Shown here one piece after another: positions 10,981-22,345 of a stretch of 64,000 nt of DNA; positions within the stretch are counted from its first letter, which is position 1, and each line of letters begins with the position of its first letter. The DNA comes from Siphonodentalium dalli (lineage: Eukaryota > Mollusca > Scaphopoda > Gadilida > Siphonodentaliidae). The notes under the pieces are model-generated. The model made no database searches and was not told where the DNA came from. It was given only the letters and a program-made list of their open reading frames with translations. The stretch covers positions 21,702,991-21,766,990 of the forward strand of contig CP136061.1 of NCBI GenBank assembly GCA_032622095.1. The letters are read 5' to 3'. The position numbers were made by a program, and so were the translations under genes.

Positions 10981-11300
10981 ATATGGATTTAGAAAATGTT
11001 GATTCCTTGCTCTTGATTCATAATAATGAGTTTGATTCCAGTACTCAGAGCATCAGTTTACCTTGGAGATATTTTGTCCACACTTTTGGACTTTTTCAAT
11101 CATCTGAACGAAAAATAACTCACATCACCTTTGGAAGGTCATGTGACATCATGAGGCCACTGGAGATAGAAGGGAGCTCCAGTTAAATATTTGAACATAG
11201 TTAGCAATGACATTTATGAATCGGAAACCTGAACTGGGAATCTGTTCAATCTCAATTCTGCACATGTTTTTTACTGTAATTATTTCATGCCGATTAAAAT

Positions 11301-11410
11301 TTTCACCGACAGATTGAACGCAAATAAAAATGTTGTATGCACGATGTTTTGTGATTATGTGCGCGGGCATGAGAATTGGGAAATACATATTGACTTTGCA
11401 TGGCCTTATA
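11301..11410. repeat. Old dispersed repeat
   Basis: Resembles 8665-8765 (common GATTGAACGC.AATAAAAATGTTG, then GTGTGGCCTTAT-like sequence) with substantial divergence. A weaker reverse-strand relative lies near 7790-7860. The class is unknown. Confidence 0.4.
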
Positions 11411-11425
11411 CCAAAAACGTAGGGT

Positions 11426-11835
11426 CAAGCCTTGAAATAGTGTCTGTCATTTGTAGAATGAGATGAATTTAGAGATGCTACCTCGCAAGTGCGCAAGCAT
11501 CAACAAATTCAACCTCTGGGGACTTCATTCTGCTTATAACTTATCTTCTGGGAAGTACCTAGAGTCTCAAATTAACATTGTTTTTAGTAACTTTTTCTGT
11601 TCAGTTTCTATATCGCCTAATTTGCAGAAGATAAAATACATAATCGAGGTGACCAATGGATGAACATCATCAACTTCAACTGGAGAACTTCAATCTGATC
11701 CTACGTCGCCCACAGCAGTTTTGAGGCCTCAGAATGAGGTCCCCAGAAGGTGAATTTAGTGATGATAGCCCTTTTGCAAGGTAGTGTCACTAAATTCTCA
11801 TTCTGAATATGACAGACACACTACTTCAAGGCTTG
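11426..11835. mobile_element. Family A long MITE, copy A5
   Basis: The ends are CAAGCCTTGAAATAG and CTACTTCAAGGCTTG. The left hairpin is partly deleted. The interior matches A4 (TTCAGTTTCTATATCGCC, GATCCTA). The target duplication is only weakly visible (ACGTAGGG / ATACAGGG). It ends 26 bp from a STRIP donor site. Confidence 0.75.
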
Positions 11836-11861
11836 ATACAGGGTATAACTTCCTGACTCAC

Positions 11862-11965
11862 CTAGATCCTGTATGAGTAATTCTGCAATCTCCTTCATTT
11901 CCTCCGAACTGTCATCGGTCGTCCTCACAGTCTCAACCATGGTGTAGAGCACATTAATAATTAAC
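11862..11965 (-). CDS. STRIP1: STRIP1/2 exon, sixth seen (LIINVLYTMVETVR)
   Basis: The 104-bp exon has acceptor TTTCGCAG and donor CTAG|GTGAGT and is entered in phase 2 and left in phase 1. It encodes LIINVLYTMVETVR followed by an acidic stretch TTDDSSEEMKEIAELLIQDL. It aligns with VLLNIMYLIVETVHQE of human STRIP1 in the N1221 domain. The introns on either side are short (281 bp upstream) to moderate (992 bp downstream). Confidence 0.93.
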
Positions 11966-12246
11966 CTGCGAAAATAATATGTGAACCAAATTGAATAATG
12001 ATGATGAAGAGTCTATTCATCATATTCTGCTGACTTGTTCATACCTGCAACCAGTTTGTGATCATGTTATTACGAGGTTAGCTGAAAGCTACAACTGTAA
12101 ATGTATTTTCGACACAGATTTCTTATCAAAACCAACTGAAGTCAATCTACAGTTCTTGATCCGTCTATGTTCGACGACTTCATGTCTAGGCATGACAAAG
12201 CAATCCCAGTACGAAGAGGCCCTATGATTGGAAATTGATATCTTAC

Positions 12247-12315
12247 CTGAGATCTTTACTGTCAGCTATAGACACTGCAGGCTTCCGTAAAGCTGATGTA
12301 GCAGCTGTCACGTTC
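12247..12315 (-). CDS. STRIP1: STRIP1/2 exon, fifth seen (SALRKPAVSIADS)
   Basis: The 69-bp exon has acceptor TATTACAG and donor CAG|GTAAGA, entered and left in phase 2. It encodes NVTAATSALRKPAVSIADSKDL, matching AACSSAVRKPAISLADSTDL of human STRIP1. The RKPA.S.ADS.DLR block is a strongly conserved part of N1221. Confidence 0.93.
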
Positions 12316-12372
12316 CTGTAATAGTCATTACTACATTAGACCAAGTCTCCTTTATTTTACAAGAGGTTCCCA

Positions 12373-12633
12373 CAAGCCTTGAAAAAGGGACTAGGGTGTC
12401 TGTCATTTGCAGAATGAGGTTCCCAGAGGGTGAATTTATTGATGCTACCCTGCATAGCAGGCTAGCATCACCAAATTCACCCTCTGGGGACCTCATTCTG
12501 CTTACACCTCAGCAGAATGAGGTTACCAGAGGGTTAATTTGGTGATGCTAGCCTGCTATGCGGGGTAGCATCACTAAATTCACCCTCTGGGGACCTCATT
12601 CTGCAAATGACAGACACCCTATTTCAAGGCTTG
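12373..12633. mobile_element. Family A twin-hairpin MITE, copy A6
   Basis: Two complete GCAGAATGAGG hairpins lie back to back, joined only by TTACACCTCA, between the usual CAAGCCTTGAAA ends. This looks like an intermediate between the ~400-bp and ~150-bp forms. The flanks GGTTCCCA / GATTTCCT are a degraded 8-bp duplication. Confidence 0.8.
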
Positions 12634-12845
12634 GATTTCCTAAATATTCATTGGTGGGAGGAGCTTACAGTGGGTAGGAGACAAGGCAATTAATTTCTTG
12701 TTCAGACTGGTTCAGGTGAACATTTCAGTCAGATAGATTAATATAGAAAGTTTCATAAATGTTCATTAACTGGCATTTTGACATTATTAGTAGGTGTTCA
12801 CAAGCAGTAAAAATTTGGCCAAATGGATTTTTTTTGGGCCAAATT

Positions 12846-13411
12846 AACAAGAGGTGTGCACTTGAGTGCTAGCATACCCCCACCGTGGCAAATTCAACCC
12901 GCATTATCCGTAAACCCAACAAAAAAGATTTTTAACTTTAAAGAAAAATTTGGACTACTAATATCGATATGGTGTCACAAGAAGCTTGTACAGAAAAAAT
13001 TATTCAAATTGGTTCATATTTGTTAAAGTTATTAAGTTGGACAGAATTTTCTAAGTCAAAATAAGTCGAAAATGAAGTGTAATATTACGAAAAACAGTCT
13101 GAGCCAATCCCTAGCCGCATCATGTAGAGAGGGTATTGTGAGCAGCATGTATACCAAATATTATTGAAATCGGTTCATATTTGTTAAAGTTATTAAGTCA
13201 AAATAAGTCGAAAATGAGGCGTAACTTTAAAAAAAAAAGTCGGACCAAACCACAATTAGCCTCATGCTGAGAGTCAGTCCTAAGGAGATTGCATACAAAA
13301 AATTATTGAAATCGGTTCATAGTTGTTCGTGTTATGAGGTCGGATGGACGGCTCGACGGACAAACGGAAGGATAAAGCGTGACGGACGGACGGACACAGT
13401 CAATCCAGTAT

Positions 13412-13445
<34 letters not shown>

Positions 13446-13470
13446 TTTTCTTCGAAAGTGGGGGTATAAA
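12846..13470 (+). mobile_element. HINE/pearl-like non-autonomous element with poly-C tract
   Basis: Starts AACAAGAGGTGTGCACTTG with a short GCACT-TGA-GTGC hairpin. It continues with CATACCCCCAC, whose complement GTGGGGGTAT is near the end at about 13458-13467. Diverged internal units share ATT.AAATCGGTTCATATTTG. These are followed by GGAC-rich sequence (about 13339-13396) and 32 consecutive C (13413-13444). The architecture matches Helentron-associated / pearl elements of bivalves. It is non-coding. Confidence 0.65.
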
Positions 13471-14318
13471 AAAATTTGACCAAATTCTCATTTTCTGGGC
13501 TCACAATTAATGACTAAAATTTGTTTTAATTTATTTGTCACTCAGGATAAAATCATTATTTAAACAACATGAAAACAACTTTAAGAACCTAACATTATAC
13601 GAACATAGGTATGCGTTGTTATAAATCAACTTAAACAAGTGCAAATTAGCTCTATGTCGCTGGTCACCGTGTTCGCCAACTAATTAGCTGTATTAGTGTC
13701 ACCACTATTTTCGCGAAGATAAAAAATATGTTGCTTATGATCATGAGGTGTCATCTATGTGTTGGATTAAATCCTGCACAATGTGAAGCCAGGTTGTTGT
13801 TATTGTTAATCCTTAGCTAAATGGGAGGCAATTTATAACACATTATGTAACTGACATGCCATTGAGTGGTGCTGTTCCATGGTACATCCAATTATGGGAC
13901 AATGCATTAACGTATTATATCTTAGAGACAGACCAATCAACAAAAAATTACATAACGAGTGCATAGATTTAATCTTTTCAAGTTAACGAAGTGTTTAAAA
14001 GCCAATGCTAAATGAAGCATTTGGTTAAATGTTAAAGCTTAACTTCAATTAGAGTTTTCATGGTATGATGTTTCCGAAGTACGAAACTTGCATGTTCAAG
14101 ACCGGAGTATTGCGATACTGTTTGTCATCTAATTTCGTCAAGCTATTCGTCAAAATTGGCCATTGGCCAGCTTGAACACTGTTCACCAGGGCAACAGACA
14201 TGTCACTAGGTGTTAATGAGTTAACCCTCATAAAAAGATAAGAAAAATGAAAGGATAAACATAGATAAACCTCGATAAACACCACATTTTGTAGATGTAA
14301 ATTGATCTGTTGTATTAT
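13471..14318. other. Unassigned STRIP intron DNA
   Basis: AT-rich intronic sequence; I see no element boundaries, exons or RNA genes. Confidence 0.4.
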
Positions 14319-16379
14319 TATACTTCCATGGTGTAACCAAGGAAGTATATTGTTTTTCTACTGCGGCCGTTTTCTGTTTAATTGGAAATACTCAGAAACT
14401 AATGTGAGGAGGACCGCGAAATCTCTAGCGAATATAGGCATCTAAGGTCTACTAAAAATAATGGTATCCGGATGTTGGTCCAATATCTTTTGACAGAGTT
14501 ATGGCCCTTTTTCGATTATTTTTCATTGTTATTATTATTATTATTATTATACTGGACACTTTTGCAACCCTTATTACTCGAAAAGTACCAGGAGTATCAC
14601 ATTAAAACTTGGCACGTATCTTGGGGTCAAAGAGTTGTATGCCATCGTCGCATAAAGAATATTGTCCGCGTTTTCCCCAAGGAGTTATCTCCCTTTATCT
14701 GAAAAAATGTCATTTTATTATCTCGGAAATTATAAGGAGCAGAGCATCGAAAATTGGACCGTATGCACACCTCGATATGCCCTACTGTCCACGGGCATCA
14801 AAACTTGTGTCCGCGCTTTCCCTGAGGAGTTACCGCCCACAAGTAGAGACACACTATACACCAGAATGAATAAACCAAGGTTTTTTTTTGTTTTTTTTTA
14901 TAAGTATAGAGCTCTAAATTTTTTATTGCAATATTCCGAATTGGACGATTAATCCTGACTCGAATATACCACCTATACACGTTTTTACCCAGGAATTTCT
15001 GCGTTACGGGGTACGGAAATATTGCAACTATTCTTCCCGCCAAATCCAAACCTGGTGATTAAAGAGCAAGATTGTGTCGTAGCAGGTACGTTGACATACT
15101 TTATGTACATCCCAGAAGTTTGACGGCTATACTATAAATATAACATACCCAACGGAGAATGCGTGTCAGGGTGGGTTGAGACTTTAGGAAAATTCCACGA
15201 AAATTGCAAAGGGGGGAAAATTCAAACATCGAGATAATTTTGTTTGATGAGTACATCTGATGGCTAGTGTTCACGCGCATCTAGAGGGCGATTTTCTAAT
15301 TTTTAGATGGAACGGTTTACTTGTGACAACACTATATATCATAAATATGTATACCTATGTAGTCTATCACTAACCGATTTTTAGCCCAAAATCAAAACGG
15401 GCTAATGTAGGAACGAGTTTCACGCAGGAGCATGTAAGCCGGTATACTGTTGGTACGCCTACAAAATTTGACCACTCTACTATAAACGCAACCTGCTCAA
15501 GGGAGTGTTTGTGTCGGGTGGGTTCAGATTTGGCAAATTCCACCGAAGATCAAATGGGGAAAATTACTCCGAAAATCAGATATTGAGATAAAAAATTTTC
15601 GACGAGTGGATGTGATAAGTAGTATCTAAACGCAAGATTAGTACGCTTTATAAAGATTTAGAGTGGACGGTTTAACCCTGGTAGCCTATAACGTTGTAAC
15701 GGGTGATATATATTATTCAAATTCAAACCCTCTCTTCATGACGCAAATTCAAACGGACTTGTCAAGAAGCAAGGCAAATGCATAAACATTCTCACCGATA
15801 TACTATATAGGTATGTCCGCTCTACTATAAAAGTAACCTGTTGTCACGATTTGACCTGTCCAAAACACTCCTCGGACAAAAGTTGCCCTAGGTATCAAAT
15901 TTTTTCGAAATCCGTTCGTTCTACCAGATTTGACCTTGAACTGACCATTTCGAAGGTCAATGTTAGGTCGGGGCAACAATTTGACCCATCCAAAAGACTC
16001 CCCGGACAAAAGTACCCCTACCTAGGTATCAAATTTCGTTGAAATCAGTCTGTTTTTCCCGATTTGACCTTGGATTGACCTTTTTGAAGGCAAAGGTCAG
16101 GTCGGGGTCACGATTTGACCCGTCCAAAACACTCCCTGAATAAAAGTATCCATATTTATCAAATTCTGTCAAAATCCGTCCAGCAGTTTTCCCGGTCATA
16201 GCTAACAGACAAACAAACAAACAGACAGAAGTCCCAAAATATATATTAAATTTAGAAATGACAATGCAAGTGCACCATCGATCATAAGGCACCAATATGC
16301 ATTCGCATAAAGAGGAACACACATATAAGCATAACACTCGCATGGGATGGGATGGGATGGGATACCATGGAAGTATATC
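14319..16379 (+). mobile_element. ~2.06-kb element with internal tandem units
   Basis: The ends TATACTTCCATGGTGT and CCATGGAAGTATA are inverted repeats. The left end also folds on itself (ATACTTCC...GGAAGTAT). Inside are ~146-bp repeats (GTCCGCG.TTTCCC, near 14663 and 14809), ~355-bp repeats (CTATAAA.G.AACCTGC, near 15115, 15470 and 15825), and GATTTGACC...GACCCGTCCAAAACACTC units also present at 48120-48400. A (CAAA)n(CAGA)n tail lies near 16205-16230. There is no transposase. Confidence 0.55.
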
Positions 16380-16488
16380 TGATTCCATGGAATCTGACCT
16401 CTAGTTTATATATAATTTTCACCATCGCCAAAATGACAGGTTAATTGTTAACATATTGAAGCTGAATGGTAACTAGTTATCAACATAC

Positions 16489-16609
16489 TCAATCTCCATA
16501 CATAGTAGTTCAACGAAGGAGACAAACAGTCCTTGTTTGTAAGCCAGTGCAATGTTGGCCCTTGTCCAATTAATCTGATCTTCAGCATTCTCGCTTTCAG
16601 CAAACACAC
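16489..16609 (-). CDS. STRIP1: STRIP1/2 exon, fourth seen (FVELLCMEIE)
   Basis: The 121-bp exon has acceptor ATTATAG and donor GA|GTATGT, entered in phase 1 and left in phase 2. It encodes VFAESENAEDQINWTRANIA and LAYKQGLFVSFVELLCMEI. Human STRIP1 has TFGECSSEAEVQSWMRYNIF and ALVELLNMEID at the same place in N1221. A family A MITE starts only 28 bp upstream of the acceptor, so the branch point must lie in this short strip or inside the MITE. Confidence 0.93.
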
Positions 16610-16629
16610 CTATAATAATCGTAAACATA

Positions 16630-16821
16630 CATATAGATAAGCCTTGAAATAGGGTGTCTGTCATTTGCAGAATGAGGTCCCCAGAGGGTGAATTTAGTGA
16701 TGCTACCCCCGCATAGCGGGCTAGCATCACCAAATTCACCCTCTGGGAACCTCATTCTGCTGAGGTGTAAGGTGAGGTGTCTGCAAATGACAGACACCCT
16801 ATTTCAAGGCTTACATATAGA
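16630..16821. mobile_element. Family A palindromic MITE, copy A7
   Basis: The element (16638-16813) is flanked by a perfect 8-bp duplication CATATAGA. The terminal C/G is replaced by T/A at both ends. A GAGGTGTAAGGTGAGGTGT insertion lies to the right of the hairpin. Confidence 0.85.
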
Positions 16822-16999
16822 TAAAAATCGATAAGAACCTTGGATTAGATGTGTAAAATATTAGTAAAAAGTCCTTCATTTATATCAGGAGAGGACTTAG
16901 GAATAATCTTAGTATTCATTACTTTTGCTTTATTTTCTGAGGTTAAGTTTTTGTACATCAGTGAATTCTGTACAACGTCAGTGAATCAACCAGAGGGTA

Positions 17000-17083
17000 A
17001 ACACAAAGCAACAAGAGGTACAGGGTAATAAACTGAATATCATAAACACAAAACAACAAGAGGTACAGGGTAATAAACTGCAT
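17000..17083. repeat. Short tandem duplication (~42 bp x 2)
   Basis: AAACACAAA.CAACAAGAGG and the following TACAGGGTAATAAACTG occur twice in a row with very few differences. Confidence 0.75.
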
Positions 17084-17262
17084 ATATAGCATTAACCCTT
17101 TCTATACTAAATGGATTCTCCCATTCAGTTATAAAAGTATACATTGGAATGGTCTATTATTTATTTGAAGGGGTCTTCACATACATGTAATAAAATCAGA
17201 TGACAGACAGAAAAAACAGATAATACAAGAGGCGAATAATTCATATTCATAGGTGGGAAATA

Positions 17263-17496
17263 TTAACCCTGTCATGATGGGAGCTGCGCTGGTGCAGCAT
17301 TAAATATCCTGTCCCAGTGATTGCATTGGCTAACGTTATACACCTTGATCTTGTAAGCCAGTGCATACTCTTATATATGCGAGGCTCCCTATGGGAGACT
17401 CGCATATATAAGAGAATGCATTGGCACAGGGTTTTCGCAAAAATTCAGGAAGCACCAGTCATGAACGAGAGGCCGATCACGATCGGCAGATGTTTA
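17263..17496 (+). mobile_element. TTAA MITE family B3, copy c
   Basis: The left end TTAACCCTGTCATGATGGGAG and the family hairpin with AGGCTCCC.ATGGGAGACTC loop identify it. The right end is altered: GGCCGATCACGATCGGC precedes the final TTAA. The first hairpin is largely deleted. Confidence 0.65.
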
Positions 17497-18059
17497 ACCC
17501 ATCCCTTGGCGATAGTAAATTGTTAAGATCAGAATCATAATCTTTTAATGTTGAATTATAGAGTATACTGTTATGATCTAAAGTAGTATATGACAAATGT
17601 ACATAATAACCAGTAATAACACAAATTATTGGAATGTATGAGTCAATATAGAAGGGTTAATATAACATCTAAACTCTAGAGCCTGTCACCACTATCATAG
17701 TGTGAGCAGTTCTATTCATGTTGTTGCAAATTGCCATGTGAGATATCAAAATAATATAATTATTTATTTAATGGAAAAGGTTAAAAGACATGGAATGGGT
17801 AAAAGGGGTTAAATCACCTATCTCTGCCCTGTTTGATCCAATGTAGTCCCATCATCCAAGGACTTAGAGAGCTCCATTGGTCTAGTTAAATAAATTCACC
17901 TGGCTAAGTTGTGGTTAAAAAGATAGCTAAATCAATTTATCCAATAATTCACTGTGTCTCTTATACAGACCTAACATATGAGGGCTATAAATAACTCTCA
18001 AAGCAATAAACTATATTGTCTTTTATCTTGCTCACAGAGAAGCAGGTATTCATTAATTG
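17497..18059. other. Unassigned STRIP intron DNA
   Basis: AT-rich sequence without a recognisable element or exon. Confidence 0.35.
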
Positions 18060-18960
18060 TAAGTTACTTGGGTTATAATCTGGATAATTCTTAGTTTAAA
18101 AAGGGCCATATCTCTGGTATAACAAATTGGATCTAACCCATATTCAAACTCGTTCTGTATTTTGAGTTGAGAAACTCACATACCAAATTTGGTTCCTATC
18201 AGATGAAAAATGGTTGATTTATCGAAGTACATGTATGTGTGATTCATATGTCAAAGGACCATAACACCATTAAAAAAAATCAGATCAAACCCATATTCGA
18301 AATTAATCTGTATGTTGGTCTGAGAAACTCATACACCAAATTTGGTTCCAATCAGATAAAAAATGTTTGAGTTATGGCAGAATTCATGAATTCTAAGTCG
18401 AAAAAGGGCCATAACTCCGTAAAAAAAACTCCGATCAAACCCATATTCGAACTCGATCTGTATTTTGGGTCGAGAAACTCACATACGAAATTTGGTTCCG
18501 ATCAGATAAAAAATGTTTGAGTTATGGCAGAATTCATTAATTCTAAGTCGAAAAAGGGCCATAACTCCGTAAAAAAAACTCCGATCAAACCCATATTCGA
18601 ACTCGATCTGTATTTTGGGCCGAGAAACTCACATACCAAAGTTGGTTCCGATCAGATAAAAAATGTTTGAGTTATGGCAGAATGCGTGAATTCTAAGTCG
18701 AAAAAGGGCCATAACTCTGTCAAAAAAAGTTGGATCAAACCCATATTCGAACTCGATCTGTATTTTGGGCTGAAAACCCCATATACAAAATTTGGTTTTG
18801 ATCAGGTAAAAAATGTTTGAGTTATCGCATTACACGTAAAGTGTCTACGGACGGACAGACGGACGGACAGACGGACGGACGGACAGACGGCTCGACGCAC
18901 GACGAGTGGTCAATCCGGACAACGACACTATGTTTACCATACATGGTATGGGTAAACATA
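18060..18960 (+). mobile_element. Tandem-cored HINE/pearl-like element, 150-bp units
   Basis: Units repeat every 150 bp (AAAAAGGGCCATAACTC at about 18391, 18541 and 18691), with ATCAAACCCATATTCGAACT and CAGATAAAAAATGTTTGAGT in each. The array ends in a GGACAGACGGAC tail and a hairpin TTTACCATAC-ATG-GTATGGGTAAA. A single degraded unit is present near 26715-26895. The left boundary is uncertain. Confidence 0.6.
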
Positions 18961-19094
18961 AAAAGTTAAGTTGATTAGTTCAACAAAAGACCTATGGTCA
19001 GTTGTTGAACTTATTATCTGAACATTTCCTAAGAGAACTACTAATCAATGAGTATTTAGTATAGAATGGGTTAACTACCAACTGATTTGCTATA

Positions 19095-19271
19095 CTATGA
19101 GCCACATGATTTCTAATTTTCCCACTAGGAATCAATCATGTGGCTTGGTGTATGAGTAGCATCGAGGAACATAACTGCTATTGAGCCATGTGATTTCTAG
19201 TTTTTCCACTAGGAATCAAATTCAATCATGTGACTTGGTGTATGAGTAGCATCTCGAGCAACATAACTGCT
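19095..19271. repeat. Two tandem copies of a ~90-bp hairpin unit
   Basis: Each copy contains GAGCCA.ATGATTTCTA, CCACTAGGAATCAA and the near complement TCATGTG.CTTGGTGTATG, followed by GAGTAGCATC. Each copy could fold. Confidence 0.65.
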
Positions 19272-19475
19272 ACAATACCACACCAATTGCCTGAAGTAAT
19301 TGGTGTTATATTATATATACAAATACACATTAACAGCCATGTCACATGTGTGTCTTAGATTCCAATGCACCAGTTAATATATTAATGTTTCGCTTGAAAT
19401 GTCAACTATGTTGGGACAAGGAGAATAAAGACAAGTTCTGATGAGAGAAGTGGCTGGTATGATCTCAGCTATACC

Positions 19476-19625
19476 CAAGCCTTGAAATAGGGAGTCTGTC
19501 ATTTGCAGAATGAGGTCCCCAGAGGGTGAATTTAGTGATGCTACCCCGCATAGCGGCTAGCATCACCAAATTCACCCTCTGGGGACCTCATTCTGCAAAT
19601 GACAGACACCCTATTTCAAGGCTTG
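19476..19625. mobile_element. Family A palindromic MITE, copy A8
   Basis: Complete ends and hairpin as in A1 and A14. No matching 8-bp flanks were found, so the surroundings changed after insertion. Confidence 0.8.
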
Positions 19626-20127
19626 AGTGACACCTGGGCTCGTATTCACCAACTGGTTTTTTATATAATCCAGGTAGTTTATAACGGTTGGCGCTCACAC
19701 GCGAAGCTATCAGTGGTTGTCATTGGGAGAGAAATCGCCAAGGTATAAAATCAAGGGGATTTGACGGCGATCATAGATTGACAATTGATTATTGTTGATA
19801 GATTTCGCATAGCAGTATACAACATACTTGGTTCATTTAAAAGATGAACAGCATAAATTTGTTTGTGTTCTTATGTCCATATTCTTGACAACAAAGAGAC
19901 GGGAAATATCCACAATGCACAAGCCCAGTTATATACTCAGCACTAATTCCGCAGAAAGATTTAGTCTGAGTGTCTACTGCTAATTGATTGTTATATCGGG
20001 TGAATTTTCATGATTTAGTCGTGAGACATCGGCCGCTTCCATATAGACTACTCAGTTTATAAAATAAACCCAGCTGGTGAAGTTCCCTACTGGTCACCCA
20101 TAAATATACAGACAAGACTAGTCTTGC
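19626..20127. other. Unassigned STRIP intron DNA
   Basis: No exon or repeat boundary recognised. Confidence 0.35.
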
Positions 20128-20390
20128 TTAACCCTTTCATGACGGGAGCAGAGCTGGTGCAGCATTAAATATCATGTGCCAGTGCATTCTCTTATATATG
20201 CAAGTCTGGCATAGGGAGCATCACATATATTAGAGAATGCACTGGCTTACAAGGTCATGGTAATATTGTTAGGCCAATGTATTCTGCTATATATGCAAGA
20301 CTCTCAATGGGAGACTCGTATATAATAAGTGAATGCATTGGCACAGGGTTTTCTCATAATTTCAAGAAGCTCCAGTCATGGAAGGGTTAA
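20128..20390 (+). mobile_element. TTAA MITE family B3, most complete copy
   Basis: The ends are TTAACCCTTTCATGACGGGAG and CTCCAGTCATGGAAGGGTTAA-type sequence with TTAA at both sides. Two hairpins containing TCTCTTATATATGC and its relatives flank a short spacer. The sequence CACAGGGTTTTCTCATAATTTC on the right defines the family. Confidence 0.8.
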
Positions 20391-20484
20391 CTTCACCGAC
20401 TGTTGCAGGCCAGCCAACCACTGTCACCAACAATAAACATTTAACACATAACAAGATTGCTATGAAACTATATAATTTAAATAC

Positions 20485-20616
20485 CCTGAACCAAGTATAG
20501 GCAGGCTTGTACAGCAACTATGCGTCGTTGGTGGCTGGCAACTTCAAGTTCATTTTGGAGGTAAATGAAGAACTTCTTTCTTTTCTCGAGTGAAAGTGTA
20601 GTCCACTTCTCAATTT
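20485..20616 (-). CDS. STRIP1: STRIP1/2 exon, third seen (HQRRIVAVQACLYLVQG)
   Basis: The 132-bp exon has acceptor CTTTGCAG and donor CAGG|GTATTT, entered and left in phase 1. It encodes IEKWTTLSLEKRKKFFIYLQ and NELEVASHQRRIVAVQACLY then LVQ. Human STRIP1 has KKWTELDTNQHRTHAMRLLD and REKRLKVARAILYVAQG here. This is the helical N1221 region. The donor is weak at +5. Confidence 0.9.
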
Positions 20617-20694
20617 CTGCAAAGAAATGTGGATTATGTGTGAGAACCGACTACTCCAGTGTCTCATACATATTATTAGCCCTCAATATATGGT
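20617..20694. repeat. Segment duplicated at 21127-21217
   Basis: ATGTGGATTATGTGTGAGAA, CTACTCCAGTGTCT and TATTATTAGCCCTCAATATA recur at 21127-21217. The copies bracket MITE A9, so flank and element were duplicated together. Confidence 0.7.
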
Positions 20695-21122
20695 ACTGCA
20701 CATTTGAAGAATGAGGTCCACAAAGGGTGAATTTAGAAACGCTATCCCAGATAGTGGGCTAGCATCACCAAATTCACCCACTGGGGACTCATTCTGCATG
20801 GCTTCATCTGCTATGGGAGACACAGACTCAGATTGAAGTTCCCAAATGGTGAATATTGTGATGTACACCCATTGGGAACCTAGATTATGCAATGTGTCAT
20901 CTGCCAATTTGGGGATATAGAGAAACTAAACTAAAAAAGAAATAGAATCTATGTGAATAAGTTTCTATAGAAATTTGATAATAAAGAAACTTTCCAGAGA
21001 ATGAGGTTCCCAGACTGAGAGGGTGAATTTAGTGATGCTAGCCCACTATGCAGGATAGCGTCACTAAATTCGCCCTCTGGGGACCTCATTCTGCAAATGA
21101 CAGACACACTATAATCAGGCTT
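20695..21122. mobile_element. Family A long MITE, copy A9
   Basis: Two hairpins with an interior matching A3 (GGGAGACA.AGACTCAGATTG, TAGAAATTTGATAATAAA). The left end has lost its CAAGCCT terminus; the right end is intact (AATCAGGCTTG). Confidence 0.75.
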
Positions 21123-21217
21123 GTGCAGGAGATGTGGATTATGTGTGAGAACGGACTACTCCAGTGTCTAACTGTGTCTTATACATATTATCAGGCCTCA
21201 AAATATGGTGCTGCACA

Positions 21218-21380
21218 GTGGGCTGGCATCACAAACTTCACCCTCTGGGGACCTCATTCTGCATTGCCTCAACTGTTATGGGAGACCTATGCACAGGTTT
21301 AAGGTCTCAGATGGTGAAGATGGTGATGTGCACCCATTGAGGACTTCGATTATGCATTGTGTCACCTGCCAATTTCTGTT
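21218..21380. mobile_element. Family A partial copy in duplicated segment
   Basis: Begins within the right side of a hairpin (GGCTGGCATCACAAACTTCA), then runs into the family interior (TATGGGAGACCTATGC, GATGTGCACCCATTG) and stops. It is a partial duplicate related to A9. Confidence 0.65.
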
Positions 21381-21437
21381 TAAACATCAGACTATCAAAA
21401 AATAATATTATGCCCCTGTATTCAAAAAACTAAACGA

Positions 21438-22345
21438 AAGTGTCAATTTAAATGGCGCGATAAGGAATGCCGAAAGTTTAAATGTCTAAGTAATACCAGA
21501 GGTCAATCCAATAAGAAGTTTGGGATCAATTGAATTTAAAATGTTGGCTGTAGAACATGCCATAATATTTAGGATGCAAAGTGTAAAATCCATTGATGGC
21601 TACCATCTGAAGATTCGTATAAAGTTTGGTGATGATCGGATGAGGGCAGTGGCCTGTAAAGGTGTACTGAAGGATTTAGTAATGCAAATAGTAAAATCCA
21701 AGATGGCCACTGGCGCCCATATTTTTCAACTTCAATTCTGAAAATTTTTATGCCCCCCCCCCCCCCCATCTACTAGTATTAGTCACCCAGAAGATCTGTA
21801 TGAAGCGGGTGAGAGATGTGGGCTGTAGAGTGTCCCAAAGGATTTAGTCATGCAGTCCAGTAAAATCCAAGATGGCCACTGGTGGCCATGTTTTCTACGA
21901 AATTCGGAAACATTTGGTGTTTTCCCTCTAGTGGTCACCCAAAAGATCCATATGAAGTTTGGTGACAATCGGATGAGGGATGTGGTCAGTATGGTGTGCC
22001 AAAGGATTTAGTCATGCAAAGAGCAAAATCTAAGATGGCTGCCAGTGGCCATGTTTTTTATTGAACATTTTTCAATTTCCCATCTAGATATTATCCTAAA
22101 CATGTCCATTAATTTTCAAAAGAATATTCCAATAAATGCGGGCCACAGGGTATGCTGATGGATTCAAATTTTAAATCAAAGATGGCTACTGGCAGCCATT
22201 TTTTTTTTATTTTGGAAAAATCAATATCTCCCATCCAGAGGTCACCCCGAAGATCCTTATGAAGTTTTGTGGTGATCGTATGAAGAATGTGGCATGTAGG
22301 CTGTGACGAAGGATTTAGTCATGCAAAGAGTAGAAGCCAAGATTC
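21438..22345 (+). mobile_element. Diverged tandem-cored HINE-like element
   Basis: Degenerate ~165-bp units contain AAATCCAAGATGGCCACTGG and GGATTTAGTCATGCAAAGAG, related to the array at 32837-35451. The left part has AAAGTGTCAATTTAAATGGC, like the 5' end of that element. A short poly-C lies at about 21753-21767. The 3' end is not clear. Confidence 0.55.
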
